From Strigamia acuminata (taxonomy: Eukaryota > Arthropoda > Chilopoda > Geophilomorpha > Linotaeniidae): a stretch of 64,000 bases of DNA. How positions within the stretch are numbered: position 1 is the first letter of the stretch; every line of letters starts with the position of its first letter. Made by a program: the position numbers and the translations under genes. Shown here piece by piece: positions 32,155 through 45,724 of this stretch. The stretch is from positions 5,332,001 to 5,396,000 of the forward strand of contig OX442319.1 in assembly GCA_949358305.1 (NCBI GenBank), read 5' to 3'. The notes beneath the pieces were generated by a model, which was not told where the DNA came from, did no database searches, and saw only the letters and a list, made by a program, of their open reading frames with translations.

Positions 32155-35100
32155 TTACTTCTTGAGTAAGTAATACATTTCCAACGGCTTATTGACCTTC
32201 CAATACTTTTCATTCACTTGGTCCAACGTCATGTTACCATTTAAAACGGTAAATTGACCGGGCGTACTGGCAATGTAAATGGTGAACTCGGTATCTGCGG
32301 CGGTGATTTCGGAGCCGGTGATTTCTTCGAGCTTCGAGTCAAGAGCGAGACGCATAATCAAGTATTTGGTCAGATGATCCACTGAAAAATAAGAATAATA
32401 AAAATGTCAGACTAAATAAAAACAGATTTTAGTCTTTTTCACTGCAAAAATCCATTCTTAAAGCTTTTATTTCATTGTATTATCTGCAGAAATGCATTTT
32501 TTGCCTAAAAATAATGAAACAGCATAAGATGTATTTTTCAGTGCAAAAATTAATTTTTTGGCATTAAAACTAAAATTTTGAAAACAAAATGCAGTTTTGG
32601 CGTAAAAACAAAGAAATTTTGAGCACAAAATGCATTTTTCGCATAAAAATAACAAAATTTCGTGCATAAAATGCATTTTTCGGTGCATAAAATGCATTTT
32701 TCGATGCAAAAAATGCATTTTTCGATGCAAAAAATGCATTTTCTGACGCAAAAACTGCATTTTTCGCATAAAGTTAACGAAATTTCGTGCATAAAATGCA
32801 TTTTTCGGTGCCTAAAATGCATTTTTCGCATAAAGATAAGGAAATTTCCTGCATAAAATGCATTTTTCGCATAAAGATAAGGAAATTTCCTGCATAAAAT
32901 GCATTTTTCGCATAAAGATAACGAAATTTCCTGCATAAAATGCATTTTTCGCATAAAAAAAACGAAATTTCCTGCATAAAATCCATTTTTCGCATAAAAA
33001 TAACAAAATTTCGTCCATAAAATGCATTTTTCGCATAAAAATAACGAAATTTCGTGCATAAAATGCATCTTTCGGTGCATAAAATGCATTTTTCGATGCA
33101 AAAAATGCATTTTCTGACGCAAAAACTGCATTTTTCGCATAAAGTTAACGAAATTTCGTGCATAAAATGCATTTTCGGTGCCTAAAATGCATGTTTCGCA
33201 TAAAGATAAGGAAATTTCCTGCATAAAATGCATTTTCCGCATAAAGATAACGAAATTTCCTGCATAAAATGCATTTTTCGCATAAAAAAAACGAAATTTC
33301 CTGCATAAAATCCATTTTTCGCATAAAAATAACGAAATTTCGTGCATAAAATGCATTTTTCGCATAAAAATAACGAAATTTCGTGCTTTAAATGCCTTTT
33401 TCGGTGCAAAAATGCATATCCTTCGATACATTTTTGTACGAGAGCACTGAAAACAAATCCAAAATAAAATAGCAACCTGTTGCGTTAGCCGACGTTTTTA
33501 TGTATCGAATAAACCCTTCTCCCAAATCTTCGACTTGCGGATGCGGTTTAAAAACCAACTCGATCTCGTTGCTCAACGCCGAGTCCGATCCCGTCTCTTC
33601 GCCGACTGAGTCCTGTCCAGCATCCACTCCGGACCCAGATTCATCTCCGGAGGTCATCTTCTGCCGCTTTCTCGGAATCGAAGAATCACACGAACTGCTC
33701 GGAGTCACCACAAAGTTAATCCGATTCGGCGACTGCTCGTTCACGGCCATTATCGGCACGACGGCCGGCATCGCGTCATTGCTATTCCCGTTTCCATTCT
33801 CAACCGGAGGCACGCTAACACTAAAACAATTACAAATTATTTAACATTCAATTATTTAGTCAATTAAGTCCATTTTTGTTAATTTTGTCTTAAAACTAGG
33901 GTTGCACCGAAGACCAAAAAAGCCAAAAAAAAATTAAATTTTTACTAATTTTTACGTTAAAGTTGAATTTTAACCAATTGTTACGTTAAAAATTGATTTT
34001 TTTACCAGTTTTTACATTTAAAAATCAATTTTTACGTTAAAAATCAATTTTGACGTTAAAAATCAATTTTTACGTTAAAAAAATCAATTCCTACCATTAA
34101 AAAATCAATTTTTACGTAAAAAAATCAATTTTTACGTTTGAAAATCAATTTTTACGTTTGAAAATCAATTTTTACGTTTGAAAATCAATTTTTACGTTAA
34201 AAAAATCAATTTTTACGTTAAAAAAATCAATTTTTACGTTTCAAAATCAATTTTTACATTTAAAAAATCAATTTTTACGTTAAAAAAATTAATTTTTACG
34301 TTAAAAAATCAATTTTTACGTTAAAAAAAAACAATTTTTACGTTAAAAAAAAACAATTTTTACGTTAAATTAATCAATTTTTACGTTTCAAAATTAATTT
34401 TTACGTTAAAAAATCAATTTTTACGTTAAAAAAATCAATTTTTACGTTAAAAAATCAATTTTTACGTTAAAAAACCAATTTTTACATAAAAAAAATTCAC
34501 TTTTTTAACCAAATTGGCCGAACAACCGAACATTCAATGCAACCCTGCTCAAAACAAGCATCACAAACCCCAAAATACCTAATATTAGATACGAGTGGCA
34601 CAACATTGGGCACATTATTAACCAACGGCGCATCGTCCTGCGCATGTTTTCTCACTCTCTGAATGCGATTAAGCGCCTGAAAGCGAATTCCCTCCTCGAT
34701 CGAAGCGATGACATTCTGGTTATGAGTTCTGTTCAATTTAGCCAAAACCTTCTCCTGATGCGCCTCGTATTCGTCCCTGCTCGGATAAATCTTGGATATA
34801 AGCATGTCGAAGTTGGGGTCCGGTCGCAACGAGCGCTTCGACACGAGCTTCTTACGACACGTCGGGCACTCCTTGTTGCCGCTGCGCAGCGCCGTGATGA
34901 TGCACTCCTGGCAGAAGCGGTGCAGACACTCCTTGGTCGTCATCGTGTTCTTGAGCATGTCCAGGCAGATGGGGCACATGAGTTCGCTGTGGAGACTGCG
35001 GGGGGAGACGGCGATCTCCGTGCTGTCCGTGATGGCCTCCTGCGGGGTGCGTTGGAGCTCGTAGAGGGTGAGTTCCCACGTTTTGTTGAAGGAGGACGAT

Positions 35101-35216
35101 TCGGACGACACCATTTTCAATTGTTCGCTGCTGCCGACCACGGGTGAGTGTCGGTTCTTCATAGGTTTTGCGGGTTGCGGGGTTTGGGTGAGTGCGGTGC
35201 GGGATTCGAGAGACAA
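32155..35216 (-). CDS. RING1: Polycomb E3 ubiquitin ligase RING1/RNF2, three coding exons
   Basis: The exons are 34579-35216, 33477-33820 and 32155-32381, joined at GT-AG sites in phases 2 and 1, giving 402 residues (RNF2 in vertebrates is about 336). Exon 1 has [18 protein letters not shown] and a C3HC4 RING finger (CPICLDML...[10 protein letters not shown]...CPTCRKK), then the basic [20 protein letters not shown] segment. Exon 2 is a serine/acid-rich linker and the start of the RAWUL domain ([10 protein letters not shown]). Exon 3 finishes RAWUL ([17 protein letters not shown]...[13 protein letters not shown]). RING1 is the catalytic subunit of PRC1, which monoubiquitinates histone H2A in the nucleus. 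Both introns consist largely of tandem repeats. An earlier ATG was not seen in frame, and the inner M at KMVSSESSS is an alternative start. Confidence 0.93.
32460..33420. repeat. Tandem repeat array filling RING1 intron 2
   Basis: Units of about 35-45 bp combine 'gcataaaatgcatttttcgc' with 'aaagataaggaaatttcctg' and variants. Short palindromes (aaatgcattt, ggaaatttcc) recur in each unit. A larger block is itself repeated (32640-32980 resembles 33040-33390). The array gives a 293-residue minus-strand reading frame with no family resemblance. Confidence 0.9.
33920..34495. repeat. Tandem repeat array in RING1 intron 1
   Basis: About 25 imperfect copies of 'aaaaaatcaatttttacgtt'. Confidence 0.9.
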
Positions 35217-35629
35217 TAAGGCGGTCTTGGAGTTGGCGACCGGGCGGGGAAGAGTTTGATCGGTTGGGTTTGGGGGGGTCTATTTGGTTAGGGGAGGTGG
35301 GAATTTGTGGTTGGGATTTTGTAAATCTGGTGGAATTGAAGATTTTTAGGATTTTTTTAGAAAGGAGGGATTGGATTTATGAAATATGATTAAATCTTGG
35401 GAATTTTCTGTAAATCTTTTAAGGTACGAAGAAAATTTTGAAAATATTTTGTAATGTTTAGGAAATGTTGAAAATGGTGAGAATTTTTTTATGTTGGAAA
35501 ATAAATGAGAAAAATTTGGTAAAATATTATTAAAAATTATTTGATTCTTCAGAAAATCTCTGAAAGCTATTGACTGAGTAAATCTGATTAAGATTTTTAG
35601 AAAAATCTTAAATCTCTTTTAAAATAGTG

Positions 35630-36185
35630 AGAAAATCATGAAAATCTTGTAAAATAGTCCGAAAATCATGAAAATCTTGTAAAATAGTCCGAAAATCATG
35701 AAAATCTTGTTAAATAGTCCGAAAATCATGAAAATTTTGGAAAATAGTCAGAAAATGATGAAAATCTTGTAAAATTCTTAGAAAATCATGCAAATCTCGT
35801 CAAAATTCTAGAAAATCATGCAAATCTCGTCAAAATTTTTAGAAAATCATGCAAATCTCGTCAAAAATCTTAGAAAATCATGTCAAAATTCTTAGAAAAT
35901 CATGAAAATCTCGTCAAATTTCTTAGTAAATCATGCAAATCTCGTCAAAATTCTAGAAAATCATGCAAATCTCGTCAAAATTTTTAGAAAATCATGCAGA
36001 TCTCGTCAAAAATCTTAGAAAATCATGAAAATCTCGTCAAAATTCTTAGAAAATCATGAAAATCTCGTCAAAATTCTTAGAAAATCATGAAAATCTCGTC
36101 AAATTTCTTAGTAAATCATGAAAATCTCGTCAAAATTCTTAGAAAATCATGAAAATCTCGTCAAAATTCTTAGTAAATCTTCAAA
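35630..36185. repeat. Tandem array upstream of RING1
   Basis: About 18 imperfect copies of a unit of about 30 bp, 'agaaaatcatgaaaatctcg' plus 'tcaaaattctt'. The interval 35217-35630 holds the probable RING1 5' flank with no other gene. Confidence 0.9.
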
Positions 36186-36281
36186 ATCTTTTTAAATCAC
36201 ATGTATTTTGTCTATAAATGTATTTTTTATTTATTAAAAAAATTAAAAAAAAAATTTTGACCAAAAATAATTTTGCTTTAG

Positions 36282-38334
36282 AATGGCAGAGTTTACAAAT
36301 GACGTCATAATGACGTCACACTAGAATGAAAACGAGGCTAAGGGGTATGTTTGTATACAGTTAACATACAATTCTGGATGAATTGTACGAATTTCTTTAA
36401 ACTAAATTAGAAAATAGACAAGAGGCTAGCAGCAGTAGTTCCACCAGAAGAAATGAAACAAAAAAATATATTTTTAGACTTTAAAATAAGAGTTTTCAAA
36501 AAAAAAGGAGAAGTTTTATTACATTTTTACTAACAACAATCGAAATTTCGAATAAAAAACGTCTAATATTGCAACTAAATAGTAGCTACATTCAAAGAGT
36601 GGTATTTTAAAATGTTTAGGTGTGTGTATTTTTATTTTTGCATTTTAATTCCATGATGGTCCGACGATCTTATGGCCGCAATGTTTTCTTAGCGTTCGCT
36701 CAGGAATATTGCTACAACGAACGCAATGAAAACGTTTCCGTAAAGTTTTCCGAACGTTATCACCCAGCCTGTGTACTGTTTACTGCGAGGATCAAGTTGC
36801 CTACTCGTTGGCCAACCAAGAAGAGCCGTTTGCTGACAACGCTCCATGCACTTACCCTCGATCTGATGAATTGTCAGTTTTAAGCTACCGTATATAGGGT
36901 CTCATGCTAAACATTCAACCTAAAGCAACACTATAACATATTTTTAAAATAAGTAATTTTTGCATGTTGGCCAGATTATTTTGAAAAATCACCGCCCATC
37001 TGAGCGCGGCATCTGAGTGGACAAAAACGGACCCATCTGCAGACAAGGTGTCGCGGGTTTCTGACTGTAAACATCTTGTTGGACCCTCGGAGTTGCTGGC
37101 TGCAGAAATTCGTCAAGAATTGAAGGCGGTCGTGGTGTTGACGGTAGAGTCTGATACGGATCTTGAATTCGTTGAGCTCCAAACGAATCTCCCATTACCG
37201 TCAACACCACGGCCGCCTTCAATTCTGCACAAAATCGTCAATTCGTATTTTTCGAGACATTTGTTGGGCAAAACTGCGCGGAAATTACACGCGATTTACG
37301 TTCTGAACGTGTCGTGTCCGTTGAGCGGTTACGACGTGTGTTTCGAGCCGAGTAAAACGCTCGTGGAGTTCGCCGACTGGGATTTGGTGACGCGGTGCAT
37401 CGAGCTGGCGCTGGACGCCGTATGGAGCGCGCCGGAGGAACTGCAACGAAACGAGTGGTCGCAGTCGAAAAGTGCGACGAAAAAGCCGAAAAGCGGATCG
37501 AAATGCGCGAGCTGAGAAGCGCGTTGACGTCGGTGCTGGAGAAACGGAAGAGGCCGAAGTGCGTGACACCTCCGAATTGTGGGGAAATGGTGCCCGTACG
37601 TGTGCGTAAACTTAAACTTAAGGATCTGGCGGCGCACCTGGTGGTTATACTTCGCTCGGCGACTACGTGAGGGAAATGAGCGGAAAAAAACCGATCTGTC
37701 GCAAGAAGATCGAGACGAGTTTGGACAAGTTCAATTAAGAGCTGATAAAAGCGGCGCCGAGCTCTGAGAAACAAGTGGCGGCGACTGAGGAAGAAATGGC
37801 GGACGAGCCGAGGACGTAGTCGACGATTCTTTCGAATTGCCGCAAACGTGTGAAACGGTTGCGAGACAGAATGGATAGAGCAAAGCCGAGGCAAATCGAG
37901 TGACCCGAACGGGAATTGCAGCCGTCGCCGGTCATTGGTCGGTGCGACGTGTCATGCGGAACGTCGGAGAGCACTTTCTCTGCTTTGTTGACGGAATTTG
38001 CGATGGAAAATGTGGAAAACGACCCGAACTGCATCGAAAATGCCAAAAAGAGAGACGTTTTTTGTTCGAAATTTCGATTGTTGTTAGTAAAAAATGTAAT
38101 CAAACTTCTCCCTTTTTTTGAAAACTTTTATTTTAAAGTCTAAAAATATATTTTTTTGTTTCATTTCCTCTGGTGGAACTACTGCTGCTATCCTCTTGTC
38201 TATTTTCTAATTTAATTTAAAGAAATTCATACAATTCATCCAGAATTGTATGCAAACTGTATACAAACATACCCCTTAGCCTCGTTTTCATTCTAGTGTG
38301 ACGTCACTATGACGTAATTGTAAACTCTGCCATT
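36282..38334. mobile_element. Long-TIR element carrying a host gene fragment (Pack-type)
   Basis: Arms of about 280 bp at 36282-36565 and 38053-38334 are inverted copies (outer end aatggcagagtttaca; both contain the tandem 'tgacgtca' motif, 'gctagcagcagtagttccac' or its equivalent, and 'cgaaatttcg'). The roughly 1.5-kb centre holds an MLH3-like coding segment and no transposase. I could not define a target duplication, so superfamily is open. The ATG ORF at 36656-36883 inside is unrecognised. Confidence 0.75.
37048..37515 (+). pseudogene. MLH3: MLH3 mismatch-repair fragment inside the TIR element
   Basis: 37219-37440 encodes LHKIVNSYFSRHLLGKTARK and YVLNVSCPLSGYDVCFEPSK plus TLVEFADWDLV, matching the transducer region at the end of the MutL N-terminal domain of MLH3. 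MLH3 pairs with MLH1 in mismatch repair and meiotic crossover resolution. Only this piece is present; the ATPase motifs before it and the C-terminal endonuclease domain are absent. The preceding frame contains a 30-bp inverted repeat (about 37112-37141 and 37190-37220). It is best read as a captured exon, not a working gene. Confidence 0.65.
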
Positions 38335-38454
38335 GAAGGGGCCCCGAAGTCCCATGAGACTCGCGTCCCCTTCGAGAACGTCGGTCTGACGTACAGTACA
38401 GTGCACGATGATCGTCGGGATGATGCTCGACGCACGTTACATAAACGTATCCAC

Positions 38455-38553
38455 ATTCACTAGTATATAAAGACAGAACTTTGTATTTGATTACCATACT
38501 ACGCTGAACATCTGTACGCTGAACATCTGTGAATAAATAAAGTAACAAACACG
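38455..38553 (+). promoter_or_regulatory. TATA promoter upstream of the CSTF3-like ORF
   Basis: 'agtatataaagac' at about 38462 is a strong TATA box about 90 bp before the ATG. A 15-bp direct repeat 'acgctgaacatctgt' follows, then 'gaataaataaagtaac'. The layout (TATA, then an AATAAA-like motif, then ATG) resembles that before CDC25 and could derive from a solo LTR; this is inference. Confidence 0.45.
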
Positions 38554-39864
38554 ATGAACAAACGTCAAACCAAAGCATTCGAAGAAATCACTCGCGGATT
38601 GATCCGAAACTCCGCTGATTTTCCGGCAGAGAACAGCGCGGAAGAAGCGAAACAAATCGAGTTGTGGAAAAAATACATCGACTGGGAAAAAACGAACCCA
38701 ACGCATGTTGCGGAAGAAGCTTGGATCACGAAAGTAATCGGTGCTTACGAGCAATGTCTGGTGCTTTTGGGCCACAATCCCGACATCTGGCTCGACGCCG
38801 CACAATTCTCCCAGCAATCGGGCAAATCCTTGGCCGCGAAAGGCGACGACAACGCGGGCAAAACGTGCAGCGCCAAAACCGTCTATTTTTTCGAGCGAGC
38901 GACGGAAAAATTCAAAGACAACGTGTTGCTTCACTTCGCGCACGCTGAGTTCGAAGAAGAGCGAGGGAAATTCGACAAAGTTCACGAAGTATTTAAAAAA
39001 CTGATCGCGATTCAAAGTGACCCGACGTTGACGTTCGTCCAGTACATGAAGTTCGCTCGCCGGGCGGAAAGCGTTAAATCCGGGCGCGCGGTTTTTAAAA
39101 TGGCGCGGGAAGATGCTCGCACTACTTACCACGTTTACGTCGCTGCGGCTTTGACCGAGTTTTACCGCAACAAAGATAAAACTGTCGCGGTGAATATTTT
39201 CGAATTTGGTTTGAAGACATATGCCGATAATTCGAGTTACATTTTGGCGTATATTGATTTTCTGTCGCATTTAAACGAGGACGGAAATTTGAGAGCTTTG
39301 TTCGAGCGCGTGTTGGCTTCTGGGAGTTTGTCACCGGACCAATCGCTCGTGATTTGGGACAGATTCGTGCAATTCGAGTCGAATATCGGGAATATAACGA
39401 GTATTTTGGATGTAGAACGGAGGAGGAGTGTCCAGAAGGGTCTGCAAACGGTTACCTTAGCGGAGAGATGCAAATTTATGGATTTGTATCCTTCCGCGGA
39501 GGGTAAACAAGCGGTTGGTGAGTTACCAAAGCCGGAGACTCTGCAGGATTCGTTTGGTGCGAGTGTTTTTTCGATTCCTCCGGCCACTGCACGTTTGCTA
39601 GCCAAGTTGCCGCCACCGCGATGCTATCGTGGGCCGTTTGTGAACTTGGGTATGTCGTTAGATGTTTTAAAGCAATGGCAACCTCAAGTTCTATCGGCGA
39701 AACTTGAAGAAAATAGTGCAGTGAAGGGTCAGTTTGAACGTTTAGGTAAATTGAGGGCCCAAAAGCGAAGCGCGAGTGAAGATGAAAATTTATCTGAAAA
39801 TTTATATGCTAGTCGGATGAAAAAAAGATGGAAAGCTGAAGAACTTGCTAAGGTTAGTGATTAG
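38554..39864 (+). CDS. CSTF3: CSTF3/Suppressor-of-forked C-terminal half, intronless
   Basis: This uninterrupted 436-residue ORF begins inside the HAT-repeat array of cleavage stimulation factor subunit 3 (animal length about 700): KKYIDWEKTNP, AYEQCLVLLGHNPDIWLDAA, SDPTLTFVQYMKFARRAESV, YILAYIDFLSHLNEDGNLR, then KFMDLYPSA, the LPPPRCYRGPFV segment and a basic tail. CSTF3 scaffolds the cleavage stimulation complex for mRNA 3'-end formation in the nucleus; the HAT-C half carries dimerisation and the tail binds CSTF2. The N-terminal HAT-N half is missing. Lack of introns beside intron-rich genes suggests a 5'-truncated retrocopy that acquired a promoter. The ORF is intact, so it may be expressed. 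Confidence 0.85.
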   Translation: MNKRQTKAFEEITRGLIRNSADFPAENSAEEAKQIELWKKYIDWEKTNPTHVAEEAWITKVIGAYEQCLVLLGHNPDIWLDAAQFSQQSGKSLAAKGDDNAGKTCSAKTVYFFERATEKFKDNVLLHFAHAEFEEERGKFDKVHEVFKKLIAIQSDPTLTFVQYMKFARRAESVKSGRAVFKMAREDARTTYHVYVAAALTEFYRNKDKTVAVNIFEFGLKTYADNSSYILAYIDFLSHLNEDGNLRALFERVLASGSLSPDQSLVIWDRFVQFESNIGNITSILDVERRRSVQKGLQTVTLAERCKFMDLYPSAEGKQAVGELPKPETLQDSFGASVFSIPPATARLLAKLPPPRCYRGPFVNLGMSLDVLKQWQPQVLSAKLEENSAVKGQFERLGKLRAQKRSASEDENLSENLYASRMKKRWKAEELAKVSD

Positions 39865-40242
39865 TAAAAAAAAAAATTGTAAAAATTAAAAAAATTATTT
39901 TATTAATGTTTATTATTATGTAAAATGTTTTTTTTTTACTTTATCAAAGGAATAAATACCAAAAATTAATAATTTTAAATTTTATTCTCAACAATTGTTG
40001 TTTTTACATTAATGTACAAAATAACGATTTTTCCATCGTCGCCAGCAAAATTTTTGCCTTTAAATTATACAAAAACACACAAAAAAATGAAACTGCCTTT
40101 CATGATCTGTAAAACTAAACAGTTCACCAACAGCAAAAAGAAAACCAACAACAATTATTAAATTTCTTTGATCCGAGTATTCAGTACAAAGACTTCGCTC
40201 TTTCGCCAAGCATAACAACATTCTACATCTTTCTAACCACTT
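39865..40242. other. 3' flanks of the convergent CSTF3 and Akt genes
   Basis: Contains 'aggaataaatacc' near 39950, a likely CSTF3 poly(A) signal. No gene. Confidence 0.4.
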
Positions 40243-42454
<2,212 letters not shown>

Positions 42455-43003
42455 GTCATCTGATCATCAACTGTAGATATTTGGAAAAATAAAAGATTAT
42501 TTTTCGAAAAATAATTTCATTGGTTTAAAATAAAATGAGAAACAAATAAAGAAAAAAGAAATTTCTATAGAAGTGTGTTTGTTTCTTTTTTAATGATTTT
42601 ATTTGTTGGTTAAATAATGCACGTGGTTTTATTTAGGTAATGGCTGCCCCCTTTGCATCGCTTTTTTGCGAAACAACAACTCGTGGTCCAGTTATAATAT
42701 AATAAGACAGTTGCCGACCTTGTTTTTGATTAAATCGGACATCCGAATGCAGAAAATTGACATCTGCTAACAGTTTACGACGTACACGTGAATTTGTTTG
42801 TTCTTTTATTTATTTTTTGTGCAATTTATGCAAATTTATTTGCTCGTCGTTCGTTGTGTGGTAATGAAACAGATATTGAGTTTGTTTTAAAAATATAATT
42901 ATTCTTATAGCTACATTACGATATTACCGTAGAAAGAATTGCGAATAACAAAATAAAAATGAAATTGAGGAATTAATTCAAATAATTACGATAACACGCT
43001 TAC

Positions 43004-43110
43004 CTGTTGGATTTAAAGTTGGCACTTAGTTGTCATTCGACTGAAGTATCATCGATGAAATATCGAGTATTTCGACATGATAATTAATTGAACGAAGTGG
43101 CGGAAGATGT
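43004..43110 (-). other. AKT: Akt 5' untranslated exon and promoter region
   Basis: A GTAAGC donor at 42998-43003 follows an apparent non-coding exon, and a matching acceptor lies just upstream of the start codon (CAG at 42471-42473). The 5' end of the exon is not determinable. The region 43110-43836 beyond has no gene I can support; a 68-residue minus ORF at 43593-43799 is cysteine- and lysine-rich but unrecognised. Confidence 0.6.
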
Positions 43111-43836
43111 CAGTCGCGTAGTGAGCTTTAACGGTGCAGTGGGGGCGCTGACATTTTGTGAACTAGATTGTCAAATCAGAAATGCTGATTACTGATTTTA
43201 CGAAAGTTGATTAATTTTCTATTTTCTGCGATTTTTCTTTATTTCGAAATAGATTTTTTTTAAATAAGCGATGCGAATGAGAAACTTGCAAACGGAATCT
43301 TAATTTAATGTATTAACTCTTACAGGGCCTTTTTGACCTATCGGATCATCCACACGTCAGTTTATGCCAAAAAATCATTATTTTGATTTAAAAATCATGC
43401 ATATAAATCTTTATTGATTACATAGAATATATATTTAAGCCTGAAAATCATTAATATTGTCAAGAGTCTTGATTTTTCGGATCATTTTTCATCTAAAATG
43501 CTTTATTCATGCTAAGCCTAAAAATAACAAAAATAATAAATTGAAAATAAAATGTTAAATTTTCTTCATTTTTTAGTCGACGCTCAACTTTTTTATCTTT
43601 TACTGGTTCTGCAACTCAAGTCTCCTTTTTCACACTGGCGTTTTTCCACACTCTTCAGTCGACGCCTTTTTCTTTCGCCATCTTTACAGATCTCCTTAGG
43701 TTCACAAATTACTATTGGACATTCAACAATCTTCTTTCTAACAGCTGATTTTGCCTCTAGATGATCCCTACAATATTTCTCCAACTCCCACCACTCCAAC
43801 TCAGCATTTTATTACGCGGATTATAAAGAACTGTAG

Positions 43837-44254
43837 TCAAATCCACCAGACCACCACCAACTCATTCGGCAAAGAATCCAACTGAGCATCGAACTCCCAA
43901 TCAGTCTCATCAAATAAATGTCCCCTTAAATTCCCATTTTGATTGCAAGAATAGTCCCACAAATGGCACTTGAATGTTTTTTCTCCTGTATGGTTTAAAA
44001 GATGTCTTCTTACATCCCCATTTCGATTACTAGAGTAATCACACAAATGACACTTGAATGGTTTTTCTCCAGTGTGAATTTGCATGTGGACACTGGACAG
44101 TCATGCAAGTTTTAAGTCGAAATGAAAGTGAACACATTTGACATTTGAAAGGCTTTTCATCAGTGTGTTTAAGCATATGCTGTTGGAATAAGTACATGCA
44201 TGAACACGAATAATCACACAGATTACAATTGTAATCCTCACGTGTTCTCTTCAT
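43837..44254 (-). pseudogene. C2H2 zinc-finger gene copy, frameshifted
   Basis: The start MKRTREDYNCNLCDYSC begins a finger array like that at 44924, but the frame shifts around 44110 (44254-44110 and 44085-43837 are in different frames). One finger has lost a zinc ligand (CHLWDYS, Cys to Trp), and the array ends early in unrelated sequence. It is head-to-head with the 44924 copy. Confidence 0.75.
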
Positions 44255-44379
44255 TTTTTTACTTCAACGACAATGACACTGAAATGAACGCAGTCTGAAA
44301 TAAAAAAATATTAATAATTAAGTGTCAAATATATATTTTTTTAAATTAAATTAAACCATTTGCAATGTGCATTCAATTT

Positions 44380-44520
44380 GCAGTGTTTGTGTCTTTGTTG
44401 TATTGTATCTACTTCTAATAATGTCACTAGTCGGCGCTATTACGCACTTATAGTTTCTATGGCAACCGCTGTTTGCTTTATCTTATTGTATTCTGATGTA
44501 TGGCACCTTTTCGTTCATCC
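44380..44520 (+). repeat. Duplicated zinc-finger upstream segment (unoccupied LTR target)
   Basis: This segment ('tagtcggcgctattacgcac' then 'ttatagtttctatggcaacc') matches 46750-46815 joined to 61840-61900, the two sides of the 15-kb element. It is therefore the empty-site version. Confidence 0.9.
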
Positions 44521-44923
44521 GCGATTAAGTGCATGTTTATTACGTTTGAAACGTTTCAAAAGTGTAAGCAGATTAAGGTAAAGATAGGAGAATAGATAAA
44601 TCACATTTTTTTTGAGTATTATTAGATTTTTTTCGGGTTTATTAAGTCCGTCGCAATCGTGCATCAAACGTTAGGCCTAACTCGCCTAACTGAATTCGAA
44701 CCATTGGCGGTGGCGGTGTTCCGACCTTCCCACACAGCGTTTTTTCTGTTCAGAGTATACACATACCAATATCATTTAAAGTGAGTCCAATTAAGTTAAT
44801 CGTTTTCGAACTTAATTATTAATATTTTTTTCATTTCAGACTGCGTTGAAGTAAAAAAAATGAAGAGAACGTGAGGATTACGAATGCAATCTGTGTGATT
44901 ATTCGTGTTCATACGTATACTTA

Positions 44924-45724
44924 TTGCAACAGCACATGCTTAAACACACTGGTGAAAAACCGTTCAAATGTCAAATGTGTTCACTTTCATTCAGGCTTAA
45001 AAGTAACATGACTGCCCACATGCAAATTCACACAGGAGAAAAACCATTCAAGTGCCATTTGTGTGCTTATTCTAGTAATCGAAATGGGATCTTAAAAACA
45101 CATCTATTAACCCACACAGGAGAGAAACCATTCAAGTGCCATTTGTGTGCTTATTCTTGCAATCGAAGTGGTAATTTAAGCAGTCACCTATTAACCCATT
45201 CAGGAGAAAAACCATTCAAGTGTCATTTGTGTGATTATTCTTCGGCTTGTAGTGGGGATTTAAGAAGACATTTATTAACCCACACAGGAGAAAGACCATT
45301 CAAGTGCCATTTGTGTGATTACTCCAGTAATCGAAATGGGAGTGTAAGAAAACATCTTTTAACCCATACAGGAGAAAAACCATTCAAGTGCCATTTTTGT
45401 GATTATTCCTGCAGTGTAAGAGGAAGTTTAAAGAGTCATTTATTAACCCACACAGGAGATAAACCGTTCAAGTGCCATTTGTGTGATTATTCATGCAAGC
45501 AAAGTGGGCATTTAAGAAGACATCTATTAACCCATACGGGAGAAAAACCTTTCAAGTGCCATTTGTGTGATTATTCTTGCAATCAAAATGGGTCCTTAAA
45601 AACACATTTAGTAACCCATACTGGAGAAAAACCATTCAAGTGCCATATGTGTGATTATTCTTGCAATCATAGTGGGAATTTAAGAAGACATCTTTTAACC
45701 CATACAGGAGAAAAAGCATTTTAA
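44924..45724 (+). CDS. C2H2 zinc-finger protein, nine consecutive fingers
   Basis: 266 residues made almost entirely of Kruppel-type fingers with TGEKPFKC linkers: CQMCSLSFRLKSNMTAHMQIH, then eight of the CHLCDYSC...H...HLLTH type. It is a probable sequence-specific DNA-binding nuclear protein; target unknown. An upstream in-phase start (as in the inverted copy, MKRTRED...) at about 44861 is lost through a 2-nt deletion that makes TGA, so translation would have to begin at 44924, inside a former finger. A candidate acceptor (tttcag) lies at about 44838. It may be functional or a recent pseudogene. No effector domain is visible. Confidence 0.75.
   Translation: MQQHMLKHTGEKPFKCQMCSLSFRLKSNMTAHMQIHTGEKPFKCHLCAYSSNRNGILKTHLLTHTGEKPFKCHLCAYSCNRSGNLSSHLLTHSGEKPFKCHLCDYSSACSGDLRRHLLTHTGERPFKCHLCDYSSNRNGSVRKHLLTHTGEKPFKCHFCDYSCSVRGSLKSHLLTHTGDKPFKCHLCDYSCKQSGHLRRHLLTHTGEKPFKCHLCDYSCNQNGSLKTHLVTHTGEKPFKCHMCDYSCNHSGNLRRHLLTHTGEKAF

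Noticed and set aside
32550-33431. 293-codon minus-strand ORF ([12 protein letters not shown]...)
   Set aside because: It lies wholly in the tandem array of RING1 intron 2 and merely reflects a repeat period without stops.
34644-35147. Plus-strand ORFs opposite RING1 exon 1
   Set aside because: Shadows of the strongly conserved minus-strand RING coding sequence.
37238-37894. 218-codon minus ORF over the MLH3 fragment
   Set aside because: The opposite strand carries recognisable MLH3 motifs; this arginine-rich frame is a shadow.
43593-43799. 68-codon minus ORF as an exon of the zinc-finger gene
   Set aside because: No finger motif or splice connection could be shown; left as unrecognised.
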